From Streptomyces flavidovirens DSM 40150 (GTDB lineage Bacteria > Actinomycetota > Actinomycetes > Streptomycetales > Streptomycetaceae), in contig NZ_AUBE01000004.1 of the NCBI RefSeq assembly GCF_000429085.1, positions 62,001 to 126,000 on the forward strand: DNA of 64,000 nucleotides, in the 5' to 3' direction. The notes below the pieces were generated by a model, which was not told where the DNA came from, made no database searches, and saw only the letters and a list, made by a program, of their open reading frames with translations. Position 1 is the stretch's first letter; each line of letters opens with the position of its first letter. Positions 51,756 to 58,937 of this stretch are shown here, piece by piece. Position numbers and translations under genes: made by a program.

Positions 51756-52435
51756 CAGCCGGACTGTGGACGAACTGGATCATCCCCGGCATCTGGATCA
51801 CCATCCAGCTCACCGTGTACAGCGCCGCCCTGGCCGCCGTCGTGGCCTTCGGTATCGGCATCGCCCGTACCCACCACTCACGCGTGGTCCGTTTCCTGGC
51901 GGCCTTCTACACCGAGGTCTTCCGCGGCACGTCTGCTCTGGTGCTGATGTTCTGGCTGTTCTTCGTGATGCCGGGACTCTTCGGCTGGGCGCTCGTCCCG
52001 ATGTGGGCGGCCGTCCTGGCGCTCGGACTCTCGTACGGGGCGTACGGCGCCGAGGTCGTGCGCGGCGCCCTGAACTCGGTGGCCCCGGCGCAGCGCGAGG
52101 CGGGCGTCGCGCTCAGCTTCACCCCCTGGCAGCGGATGCGGCTGATCCTGCTTCCCCAGGCGGTGCCCGAGATGATCCCGCCCTTCAACAACCTCCTGAT
52201 CGAGCTGCTCAAGGGCACGGCGCTGGTCTCGCTGCTCGGTGTGGCCGACACGTCGTTCTCCGCGTACCTGGTGCGCCTGGCCACCCAGGAAAGCGTGGAG
52301 ATCTACTCGGTGACCCTGGTGATCTACTTCGTGATCGCCTTCGTCCTCACCCGCGGCATGCGGGTGCTTGAGCGCAAGACCAAGGCCGGTATCGGGATCA
52401 CCGCCGGAGCCGCCGGAGCCGGAGGGACGCGATGA
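51752..52435 (+). CDS. ehuC: Polar amino acid ABC transporter permease (EhuC-like)
   Basis: 227 residues, ATG in the ATGA overlap. HisM/GlnP-type permease: WIIPGIWITIQLTVYSAALAAVVAFGIGIART, FYTEVFRGTSALVLMFWLFFVMPGL, and the coupling loop GALNSVAPAQREAGVALSFTPWQRMRLILLPQAVPEMIPPFNN. Four or five membrane segments. It ends overlapping the second permease. Confidence 0.88.
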   Translation: MTAGLWTNWIIPGIWITIQLTVYSAALAAVVAFGIGIARTHHSRVVRFLAAFYTEVFRGTSALVLMFWLFFVMPGLFGWALVPMWAAVLALGLSYGAYGAEVVRGALNSVAPAQREAGVALSFTPWQRMRLILLPQAVPEMIPPFNNLLIELLKGTALVSLLGVADTSFSAYLVRLATQESVEIYSVTLVIYFVIAFVLTRGMRVLERKTKAGIGITAGAAGAGGTR

Positions 52436-53082
52436 ACAACTGGGACTGGTCCGCGGTCGCGGACTTCATGCCGGCGTTCTGGGACGGCCTGCTCGTCACG
52501 CTCCAGGTTTTGGTGCTCGGCTCGCTTCTCTCGTTCTCGCTCGGCCTGGTCTGGGCGATCGGATACCGGGGGCCGCGGTGGGTGCGCTGGCCGGTGAATC
52601 TCTTCACCGAGTTCATCCGCAACACCCCGCTGCTCGTGCAGCTCTTCTTTTTCTTCTTCGTACTGCCGGAGTGGGGCGTGCAGGCCCCGGCGCTGACCAC
52701 CGGCACGCTCGCGATCGGGCTGCACTACTCGACGTACACCGCGCAGGTCTACCGGGCCGGCATCGACGCCGTTCCGGCCGGTCAGTGGGAGGCGGCGACG
52801 GCGCTCAGCCTGCCCGCCTCGCGCACCTGGTTCGCGGTGATCCTGCCGCAGGCGATCCGCCGCATCGTGCCCGCGCTCGGCAACTACGTGATCTCCATGC
52901 TGAAGGACACGCCGCTGCTCATGGCCATCGGCGTACTGGAGATGCTCCAGCAGGCCCGGCTGGCGAGCGCGCACAGCTTCCAGTACGCCGAACCGCTGAC
53001 CGTCGTCGGTGTCGCCTTCATCCTCATCGCCTACCCGGCTTCTCTTCTCATGCGAGCCCTGGAGCGTCGTCTTGTCCGCTGA
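52432..53082 (+). CDS. ehuD: Polar amino acid ABC transporter permease (EhuD-like)
   Basis: 216 residues, ATG in the ATGA overlap. FWDGLLVTLQVLVLGSLLSFSLGLVWAIGYRGP, FTEFIRNTPLLVQLFFFFFVLP and the coupling loop AGIDAVPAGQWEAATALSLPASRTWFAVILPQAIRRIVPALGNYVISMLKDTPLL are typical of the family. It pairs with the upstream permease to form the membrane channel. Confidence 0.88.
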   Translation: MNNWDWSAVADFMPAFWDGLLVTLQVLVLGSLLSFSLGLVWAIGYRGPRWVRWPVNLFTEFIRNTPLLVQLFFFFFVLPEWGVQAPALTTGTLAIGLHYSTYTAQVYRAGIDAVPAGQWEAATALSLPASRTWFAVILPQAIRRIVPALGNYVISMLKDTPLLMAIGVLEMLQQARLASAHSFQYAEPLTVVGVAFILIAYPASLLMRALERRLVR

Positions 53083-53827
53083 CCCGACCCCCAACGAGCT
53101 GATCCGTTTCGACAACGTCACCAAGCGGTTCGGCGACAACACCGTCCTGGACAACCTCTGCTTCTCGGTGCGGACCGGAAAGCACGTGACTCTGATCGGC
53201 CCCTCGGGGTCCGGCAAGACCACGATCCTCCGGCTGCTGATGACCCTGGTAAAGCCCGACGAGGGCGTGATCAGGGTGAACGGCGGGCAGCTCTTCCCGG
53301 CGGGCGAGAAGGAAGTGCGCCAGGTGCGCAAGAACATCGGCATGGTGTTCCAGCAGTTCAACCTCTTCCCCCACATGAACGTCCTGCGCAATGTCACCGA
53401 GGCGCCGGTGCGGGTCCTGGGCATGCCGAAGGACGAGGCCGCGGAGCGCGCCAAGGGCCTGCTGGATCTGGTCGGGCTCAGCGACAAGCACGACGTGAAA
53501 CCCACCCAGCTCTCCGGCGGTCAGCAGCAGCGGGTCGCCATCGCGCGGGCGCTCGCGATGCGCCCGCAGGTGCTGCTCCTGGACGAGGTGACGTCGGCGC
53601 TCGACCCGGAGCTGGTGGCGGGCGTTCTCGACGTACTGCGTGACATCGCCCGTACGACGGACATCACCATGCTCTGCGTCACGCACGAGATGAACTTCGC
53701 GCGGGACATCTCGGACGACGTGTTGATGTTCGACGCCGGGCGGGTCATCGAGTCCGGATCTCCGGAAAAGATCTTCACCGATCCGGAGCACGAACGTACT
53801 CGCGAATTCCTCGGCGCGGTGCTCTGA
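53072..53827 (+). CDS. ehuA: Polar amino acid ABC transporter ATPase (EhuA-like)
   Basis: 251 residues from a TTG at 53072, chosen because GGAG (53060-53063) lies eight bases before it and because it gives the usual short N-terminus; it overlaps ehuD by 11 bases. Walker A is IGPSGSGKTT, the Q-loop is FQQFNLFPHMNV, the signature LSGGQQQRVAIARALA, Walker B VLLLDEVTSALDPE, and the H-loop CVTHEMNFA. It powers import by the two permeases. The usual VGENGSGKST variation and length match the HisP group. Confidence 0.9.
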   Translation: MSADPTPNELIRFDNVTKRFGDNTVLDNLCFSVRTGKHVTLIGPSGSGKTTILRLLMTLVKPDEGVIRVNGGQLFPAGEKEVRQVRKNIGMVFQQFNLFPHMNVLRNVTEAPVRVLGMPKDEAAERAKGLLDLVGLSDKHDVKPTQLSGGQQQRVAIARALAMRPQVLLLDEVTSALDPELVAGVLDVLRDIARTTDITMLCVTHEMNFARDISDDVLMFDAGRVIESGSPEKIFTDPEHERTREFLGAVL

Positions 53828-53856
53828 CCTCTCGATCCATCCGCAAATCGTGACTC

Positions 53857-53868
53857 TGGCATATGCCA
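53857..53868. promoter_or_regulatory. Perfect palindrome TGGCATATGCCA upstream of the IclR gene
   Basis: The 12-bp palindrome lies 30 bases after the ATPase stop and 124 bases before the IclR start. TGG-N6-CCA symmetry is common in IclR-family operators, so autoregulation is plausible. Eleven of the 12 bases also occur at 38912-38922. Confidence 0.45.
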
Positions 53869-53992
53869 CAGCGGCGCGCCCCTGCTTATGCGGCGGGGCG
53901 CGCCACAATGTCGTCAACACCTGCACTACAAAGGGGTATTGGCGGCTATCGTGGAGTGGATGCAAGCGGTCACAACCTGGTAGGGGGAAACC

Positions 53993-54751
53993 GTGGCGCT
54001 GAAGCCGGAGCCGACCACACCGTTCCATTCGGTGCAGTACGCCCTGCGTGTGCTGGAGACGGTCTCCAGGCACGGGAGCGGGGTGACCGACGTGCAGATC
54101 GCCCGCGAGACCGGACTCCCGACCGCCCACCTCGCCTCCCTGCTGCTGATGCTGCGCCGCGAGGGGTACGTCGAGCAGGTGACGGACGGCGCGTATGTCG
54201 TCGGTGACTCACTCGTCCTTCTCGGGTCGGGCTCCACCCGGCGCGAGGCACTCCAGGCCAAGCTGCAGCAGACCCTCGACCAGCTCCGCGACACGGTGGG
54301 CGCGGCGATCTACCTCAGCCGTTACATCGACGGTGAGATCAAGGTCACGCAGGTCGCCGAGGGGCCGCGTACACCCAAGGTCAACGAGTGGGTGGACTTC
54401 AGGTCGGCGGCCCACGCGAGCGCGATCGGCAAGTGCCTGCTCACCCAGCTCGACCAGAACGGCCGCCGCGACCACCTGTCCCGGCACAGGACCGCCCGGC
54501 TCACCTCGAAGACGATCACCAACGAGCGGGTCCTCTTCTCCACACTGGACAGCCAGCCGCCCACGGTGCCGGTCCTCGACCTCCAGGAGTACGCGGTGGG
54601 CACGGTCTGCGCGGCCGTGCCGCTCACGGCCGGCTCCTCGATGGGCTGCCTGGCCCTGTCCCTGCCGGTGGAACACGCCCACCGCCTGCGCGCGGCGGCG
54701 GACAGCCTGAACCGCAGGGCCGCGCCGGTGGCGCTCTCGCTGGCCTTGTGA
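53993..54751 (+). CDS. IclR-family transcriptional regulator
   Basis: 252 residues, GTG start with TAGGGGG upstream. N-terminal winged helix: FHSVQYALRVLETVSRHGSGVTDVQIARETGLPTAHLASLLLMLRREGYVEQV. The C-terminal GAF-like effector domain includes LRDTVGAAIYLSRYIDGEIKVTQVAEGP, SAAHASAIGKCLLTQL and YAVGTVCAAVPLTAGSSMGCLALSLPVE. IclR regulators usually control the adjacent catabolic genes; here the EhuBCDA-like transporter and the amidase, dehydrogenase and isomerase genes upstream. Confidence 0.92.
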   Translation: MALKPEPTTPFHSVQYALRVLETVSRHGSGVTDVQIARETGLPTAHLASLLLMLRREGYVEQVTDGAYVVGDSLVLLGSGSTRREALQAKLQQTLDQLRDTVGAAIYLSRYIDGEIKVTQVAEGPRTPKVNEWVDFRSAAHASAIGKCLLTQLDQNGRRDHLSRHRTARLTSKTITNERVLFSTLDSQPPTVPVLDLQEYAVGTVCAAVPLTAGSSMGCLALSLPVEHAHRLRAAADSLNRRAAPVALSLAL

Positions 54752-54811
54752 CGACGGTCACTGAGCGTGGTGCGGGGCACCCCTGCGGACCAGGTACTAT
54801 TGACGAGTCAA

Positions 54812-54885
54812 GCGCCGCTAGCTCAGTTGGTTAGAGCAGCTGACTCTTAATCAGCGGGTCCGGGGTTCGAGTCCCTGGCGGCGCA
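54812..54885 (+). tRNA. tRNA-Lys (CTT anticodon), copy 2
   Basis: Base-for-base the same as the copy at 39648-39721. It starts 60 bases after the IclR stop. Confidence 0.96.
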
Positions 54886-54907
54886 CAGCGAGGCAATCGC
54901 CTGACCT

Positions 54908-54935
54908 GGGCGCCCTTCCTTCGGGAGGGGCGCCC
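54908..54935 (+). terminator. Hairpin after tRNA-Lys copy 2
   Basis: GGGCGCCCTTCC and GGAGGGGCGCCC (one G-U) close on TTCG. It lies 22 bases after the tRNA. Confidence 0.85.
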
Positions 54936-55074
54936 ATTGGCGTTTCTGGGCCTCGGGACCGGCCAGAACGGATCGCCTTCACCCGCGGGGGCTTTCACAT
55001 AGCTATGCGGCAAACGTCATCTTTACGGTCATTGTTACAGCCCTGACGCCGCCCTTGCGAACGCCGTTGCGGTA

Positions 55075-55380
55075 TCAGTCCTCTTCCCCGTCGTCGCTTT
55101 CGCTGATGCTCACCGAGTTGCTCGGGGAGGCGCTGTTGGCGTCGCTGGCTGAGGCGCTCATCGAGTTGCTGCCCGTGGGGCTGCCGGAATCGGTGTTGCT
55201 TACAGAGTTGCTCGCTGAGTCACCGTCGACCATGGGGGCCGCCAGAGGCTCCGCGGCCAGCGTGGTCGGCTGGACCTCGCTGAGCACGATGGGGGCGGCC
55301 ACGGAAGCCGGTACGGCGATGGCGAGCATGACTCCGGCGAGCGCTGATGATCCCGCGATCTTCCATCCATGCGGTCCCAT
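55075..55380 (-). CDS. Small secreted acidic Ser/Asn-rich protein
   Basis: 101 residues from the ATG at 55380, with GAGGAG eight bases upstream. Signal peptide: GWKIAGSSALAGVMLAIAVPASVAA. The mature protein of about 70 residues has a short hydrophobic part (PIVLSEVQPTTLAAEPLAAP) and then a low-complexity tail of Ser, Asn, Asp and Ala in an irregular SxSxSN pattern, ending ESDDGEED. It is acidic and probably unstructured; it might bind cations or sit in the wall. No family is recognised. Divergent ORFs on the other strand are shadows. Confidence 0.65.
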   Translation of the reverse strand: MGPHGWKIAGSSALAGVMLAIAVPASVAAPIVLSEVQPTTLAAEPLAAPMVDGDSASNSVSNTDSGSPTGSNSMSASASDANSASPSNSVSISESDDGEED

Positions 55381-55443
55381 GATGGTTCTCCTCTCGCCGT
55401 TTACTCCAGTCTGCGCCGTTGCGCCCAAGGTGGCCAACTCGGC

Positions 55444-56661
55444 TCAGGGGGCCAGCAGGTACTCGGCCCGCCGCACCAGGCGGTCGGTCAGCTCGGGCCA
55501 CTGCGCGTCCAGTGCACGGAAGGGGCCGGTGGCCAGCCCGACCAGGACCACGGCCGTGCGGAGCACGAGTTCCTGGGGGTCGACGCGGGTTTCGAACCGC
55601 GCTCGCAACTGAGCGGCGAACGCCTCCGTGCGGGTGCGTGCCGATGGCTGCTGGGCGCGGGCGATCTGGTCGAGGTGAGCCAGCAGCATGGCGTAGTCGT
55701 CGGCCTGTACGCCACGGCCGGCGCGATCGACATCCAGCAGGCCGGTCACCACGTCGGTCGTCAGGAGCTGGGCGGGGTGCAGGTCGCCATGGACCGTCGC
55801 GGTCGGCTCGGACGGGAGAGTCTGGGCCGCGGCCACGATACGAGCCAGTGCGCCGGTCAGTCCGGGACGCAGTGCCGCGACGGTGCGGGCGTTGCGTTCG
55901 ACGCTCTGCGCCGCGCCGATCGCTTGAGTGGTGAGTGGCACCCGCGCGACACGGTCGCAGAGGGACAGGATCGAGTCCGGGCGGGGCAAGGGCGCCTCGG
56001 TGAGCATCAGTTGTTCCTTCAACGTCCTTCCCGGCGCCGCGGGCAGAGCGACGATGCCCAGCGCCGGAGACCAGCCGAGGGCGGGCGGGACAGGCAACTG
56101 CGCGGCGAAGGCCGTCTGGGTCGCGTGCAGAGCTTCGCCCGTGGCCGGACGTACGACCTTGAGGAACAGACGCTGGCGATCCACCCGCGCCTCCACAACG
56201 GCCCGCCGTTCCGCCCGGTAGGAGCGGATCGCCAGCACGGGCCTGCCCGCGACGGCGCCGAAGACGTCCAGTACTTCGCGCACGCGGTCGGGGTCCATCG
56301 CCGCGGGCAGGCCGGGCAGGAACGGATCGTACGGGAAGCGCCAGAGCGCCACCCGGATGGGACCGCGCTCCAGGACGAGCGTGCCCTGCGGCGCGTCCCC
56401 CGTCACGGTCCTGGCGATCAGCGTCCAGGTGACCGGCTGTCCGCCCCCGGCGTCGGCGTCGGTCTCGGCCGGGCGGTCGACCCGGCACTCGTAATGGACG
56501 AGCAGCTTCCGGCCCGGTCGGTAGCTCGCCTGAACCGGGCGGTACGCCAGCAGCCGAGCCCCGGCTCGCTCCACGACTGCCCTGAGCATCGGCCCGGCGT
56601 CGTCACCCAGCAGGGTCGCGGCGGCGGGAAGCGCCGGGTCTTCCGGCATGAAACAGCTCAT
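55444..56661 (-). CDS. Aminoglycoside phosphotransferase-fold (APH) protein
   Basis: 405 residues. The kinase-like active site is TVHGDLHPAQLL (catalytic Asp) with LLDVDRAGRGVQADDYAMLL (metal-binding Asp), as in APH/choline kinase-type phosphotransferases; an N-terminal lobe with RSYRAERRAVVEARVDRQRLFLKVV holds the ATP lysine. Such proteins phosphorylate antibiotics, sugars or other small molecules; the substrate is unknown. The start is uncertain (ATG 56661 or 56649, GTG 56682), none having a strong ribosome site. Confidence 0.82.
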   Translation of the reverse strand: MSCFMPEDPALPAAATLLGDDAGPMLRAVVERAGARLLAYRPVQASYRPGRKLLVHYECRVDRPAETDADAGGGQPVTWTLIARTVTGDAPQGTLVLERGPIRVALWRFPYDPFLPGLPAAMDPDRVREVLDVFGAVAGRPVLAIRSYRAERRAVVEARVDRQRLFLKVVRPATGEALHATQTAFAAQLPVPPALGWSPALGIVALPAAPGRTLKEQLMLTEAPLPRPDSILSLCDRVARVPLTTQAIGAAQSVERNARTVAALRPGLTGALARIVAAAQTLPSEPTATVHGDLHPAQLLTTDVVTGLLDVDRAGRGVQADDYAMLLAHLDQIARAQQPSARTRTEAFAAQLRARFETRVDPQELVLRTAVVLVGLATGPFRALDAQWPELTDRLVRRAEYLLAP

Positions 56662-56776
56662 ATCGACACGAGGGTAGAGCACACCACCCTCAGCAGCAGC
56701 CGTCGCGGCGCATCTGGTCCCCGGCCGTCGCCCAGCCGCCGGACGTGGCGGCCGTCGCACGGGTGGCCGGCCTCGG

Positions 56777-56950
56777 TCAGTGGTACGTACGAGCCGGGCT
56801 CCCGCGCCCACCGCACCGGGTCCCCGCAACGACGGCGGCCCCCGCGAGGGCCGCCGCGCTGAGCCACAGCGGGAATTCCGGCGAGTTGCCGGGCAGCACG
56901 GCGACGTGCGGCTCGGCTCCCCGTGGCGCCGGAGGTTGGCTGACCAGACG
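56777..56950 (-). other. In-frame membrane-anchor-like sequence after the monooxygenase stop
   Basis: Read on from the TGA at 56951-56953 in the same frame, 57 codons follow to the next TGA (56777-56779). They encode a Pro-rich stretch (RLVSQPPAPRGAEPHVAVLPGN), a hydrophobic segment (FPLWLSAAALAGAAVVAGT) and Arg, the shape of a C-terminal membrane anchor. It has no start of its own with a ribosome site. It may be a decayed fusion partner, a readthrough extension, or chance. Confidence 0.45.
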
Positions 56951-57541
56951 TCAGAAGCGGACGTCGGAGCAGGCGTAGAAGGCGTTCGTCGTGTCCGCGA
57001 CGTTCCAGACCGCCAGGATGATGTGCCGCCCGGTCTTCGCGGCCGGAACCGTGCCCTGGTGGGTCAGGGTGGACGGCGGTTGCTGGCCGCCGTACGGGAC
57101 GGTCAGGAACGGCTGCGATTCCAGGGCCGCGCGGGTGAGCGGCTTGCCGGCGTCCCAGCCGTTCTTGGTGATGTAGTACCTGAAGTCGCTGGTCGCGTGC
57201 CTGGCGGTGAACTGCCAGCGGAAGCCGTAGCCCTGGCCCGCGGTGAGCTTGGTGGCGGGCCAGGCTCCGCCGCGGGGGTCGTCGAGCTGGGCGAACTGGC
57301 TGTTGCCGCCGGCGCAGATCTTGCCGTCGGCCGGACCGGAGGTGGGGAATCCCTTCGGCCCTTCGACGCTCTGCGGTTCCCATTGGATGTTGCCGCAGCC
57401 GGTCACTGTGCCGTTGGCACAGAGTTTCTGACGGCTGATGGGTGAGTCGGTGTAGCCGTGACTGCTCGCGCTGCCGGTGCCCAGAAGGGACACCCCGGCT
57501 ATCGCGAGGCCGACGACGGCCGCACCTGTCTTTATTCGCAT
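56951..57541 (-). CDS. Secreted AA10 lytic polysaccharide monooxygenase (chitin-binding type)
   Basis: 196 residues from the ATG at 57541 (AGGAG seven bases upstream). The signal peptide ends at ASS, so the mature protein begins with His28 in HGYTDSPISR, the N-terminal copper-brace histidine; the second brace histidine is in FTARHATSDFRYYITKNGW. Cys pairs and the ending RHIILAVWNVADTTNAFYACSDVRF complete the AA10 pattern. It oxidatively cleaves chitin or cellulose with copper. A GGTCTAGACC palindrome upstream suggests chitin/DasR-type control. In Streptomyces this gene lies near cslA-glxA and has been linked to hyphal-tip glycan processing. Confidence 0.92.
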   Translation of the reverse strand: MRIKTGAAVVGLAIAGVSLLGTGSASSHGYTDSPISRQKLCANGTVTGCGNIQWEPQSVEGPKGFPTSGPADGKICAGGNSQFAQLDDPRGGAWPATKLTAGQGYGFRWQFTARHATSDFRYYITKNGWDAGKPLTRAALESQPFLTVPYGGQQPPSTLTHQGTVPAAKTGRHIILAVWNVADTTNAFYACSDVRF

Positions 57542-57597
57542 GCTTCGCTCCTGAACGTGGGGGCAGTTCTGTGAGCTGTGCTGCGCGCGCATTGTGC

Positions 57598-57607
57598 GGT
57601 CTAGACC
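57598..57607. promoter_or_regulatory. DasR/chitin-type palindrome GGTCTAGACC upstream of the monooxygenase
   Basis: The 10-bp core of the dre consensus is perfect, while the outer bases differ (11 of 16 overall). It lies 57 bases before the start. The same core occurs in Streptomyces chitinase promoters. Confidence 0.55.
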
Positions 57608-57695
57608 AAGTCTCAATGTATTAACGCCAGTTGGCTGTGTCCATATCAAAGACGTGTCTGAAAACAAAGACGTGTTCAGACCAATCGCGGACCTG

Positions 57696-58919
57696 TCACC
57701 GACCGTCCCCACGGCCCGTGTAGAACGCCACCGTCAGATCCTTCACGAGCGCCTTGCGCTCGTAGTCGTCCAGCTCGACGAGCCCGCGCGAGGTCAGCCG
57801 CGTCACCGTGTCGTCCACCGCGTCCACCACCGACGACAGCACACTGTCCCGGTGCTGCGCGTCGAGCGCCGCGACCCGCCTGCGCCGCATCGCCGCCGCC
57901 ACCTCGGGGGCGTACTCGATCCGCGTCGGCTGCGCCGAGAAGACGTCGATACCCACCGGCGCCGCCTCCGCCGCCAGCATCCCGGTCAGCGCGCCACCGA
58001 CCGCCTCCGCGTCGCGCAGCGTCGGCGCGGTGTCGTGGAACGCGTCGGCCGGCAACTGTGACAGCACCCGCGCCATCGCCGCCTCCACCTGCTCACGCAG
58101 GTACTGGACGTGGTCCTCGACGGCGAGCACCGCCCGCGCCGTGTCCCTGATCCGCCACACCACGAGCACCACGACCCGCAGCGCGACGCCGTTCGCGTCC
58201 ACAGCCTCCATCGGCTCGCTGCGCCAGTGCCGCAGCCGTACGTCGACCCGGCGGCGCAGCAGCAGCGGGCTCACCCACACCAGGCCGCTGCGCCGCACGG
58301 TGCCCCGGTAGTCGCCGAACAGCGAGAGCACCCACGCGTATCCGACCCGCCCCCGGGCCAGACCGCCGAAGGCGAACAGCACGACCGTCACCAGGACGGC
58401 CAGCACCGCCCAGGTCCCGAGCGGGATTCCGTCGTACGGGCGAAGGGGCAGCCCGAGCAGTACGGCGGCTGGCCGGGGCACCGCCCCCGTCCACCACACC
58501 AGCGCCGCGCCCGCCACGAGCGCCCCCGCCCCCACGACGACCCCGCACCAGCCGGGCAGCGCGGGGCCCGGCCGCTCCGAGAGGCACGGGTCGGCGGGCG
58601 CAGCGGGCCGGGGAGCGGTCCGTACCCGCGCGGGCGCCGGGTCAAGCGCTTCCGGGGCAGGCCGCGGGGCGGCGGCACGGCCGTCGATACGCGGCTGCTC
58701 GCCGGTGCCCTTCCTGCGGCTGATCACCGAGGCGCCCGGCGGCAGCGTCAGCGCGCCCGGTCCGTGGTCGTCGCGGAACAGCAGATGCACCGGGATCTCG
58801 ACGGTGGACTCGTTCCTGATGACGGGGGCCCGCGGCGCGGACTCGGTGTCCGGCAGTCCGGGAGCCGCCGGTGCGGTGGAGCCGTCCGGCTCCGAGGTCT
58901 CTGAAGTCGTGGTGCTCAT
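57696..58919 (-). CDS. SPFH (band 7/stomatin-like) membrane protein
   Basis: 407 residues, ATG with GGAGGA upstream. An N-terminal polar region of about 120 residues containing a short beta-like segment (TVEIPVHLLFRDD) and Pro/Ala-rich linker precedes two membrane segments (WCGVVVGAGALVAGAALVWWTGAV, TWAVLAVLVTVVLFAFGGL), followed by the SPFH domain (GLVWVSPLLLRRRVDVRLRHW, ANGVALRVVVLVVWRIRDTARAVLAVEDHVQYLREQVEAAMARVLSQLP, EAAPVGIDVFSAQPTRIEYAPEVAAAMRRRRVAALDAQHRDSVL). SPFH proteins scaffold membrane microdomains. The long N-terminal addition is not typical of slipins. Confidence 0.88.
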   Translation of the reverse strand: MSTTTSETSEPDGSTAPAAPGLPDTESAPRAPVIRNESTVEIPVHLLFRDDHGPGALTLPPGASVISRRKGTGEQPRIDGRAAAPRPAPEALDPAPARVRTAPRPAAPADPCLSERPGPALPGWCGVVVGAGALVAGAALVWWTGAVPRPAAVLLGLPLRPYDGIPLGTWAVLAVLVTVVLFAFGGLARGRVGYAWVLSLFGDYRGTVRRSGLVWVSPLLLRRRVDVRLRHWRSEPMEAVDANGVALRVVVLVVWRIRDTARAVLAVEDHVQYLREQVEAAMARVLSQLPADAFHDTAPTLRDAEAVGGALTGMLAAEAAPVGIDVFSAQPTRIEYAPEVAAAMRRRRVAALDAQHRDSVLSSVVDAVDDTVTRLTSRGLVELDDYERKALVKDLTVAFYTGRGDGR

Positions 58920-58937
58920 CGTTCCTCCGTCATGCCG

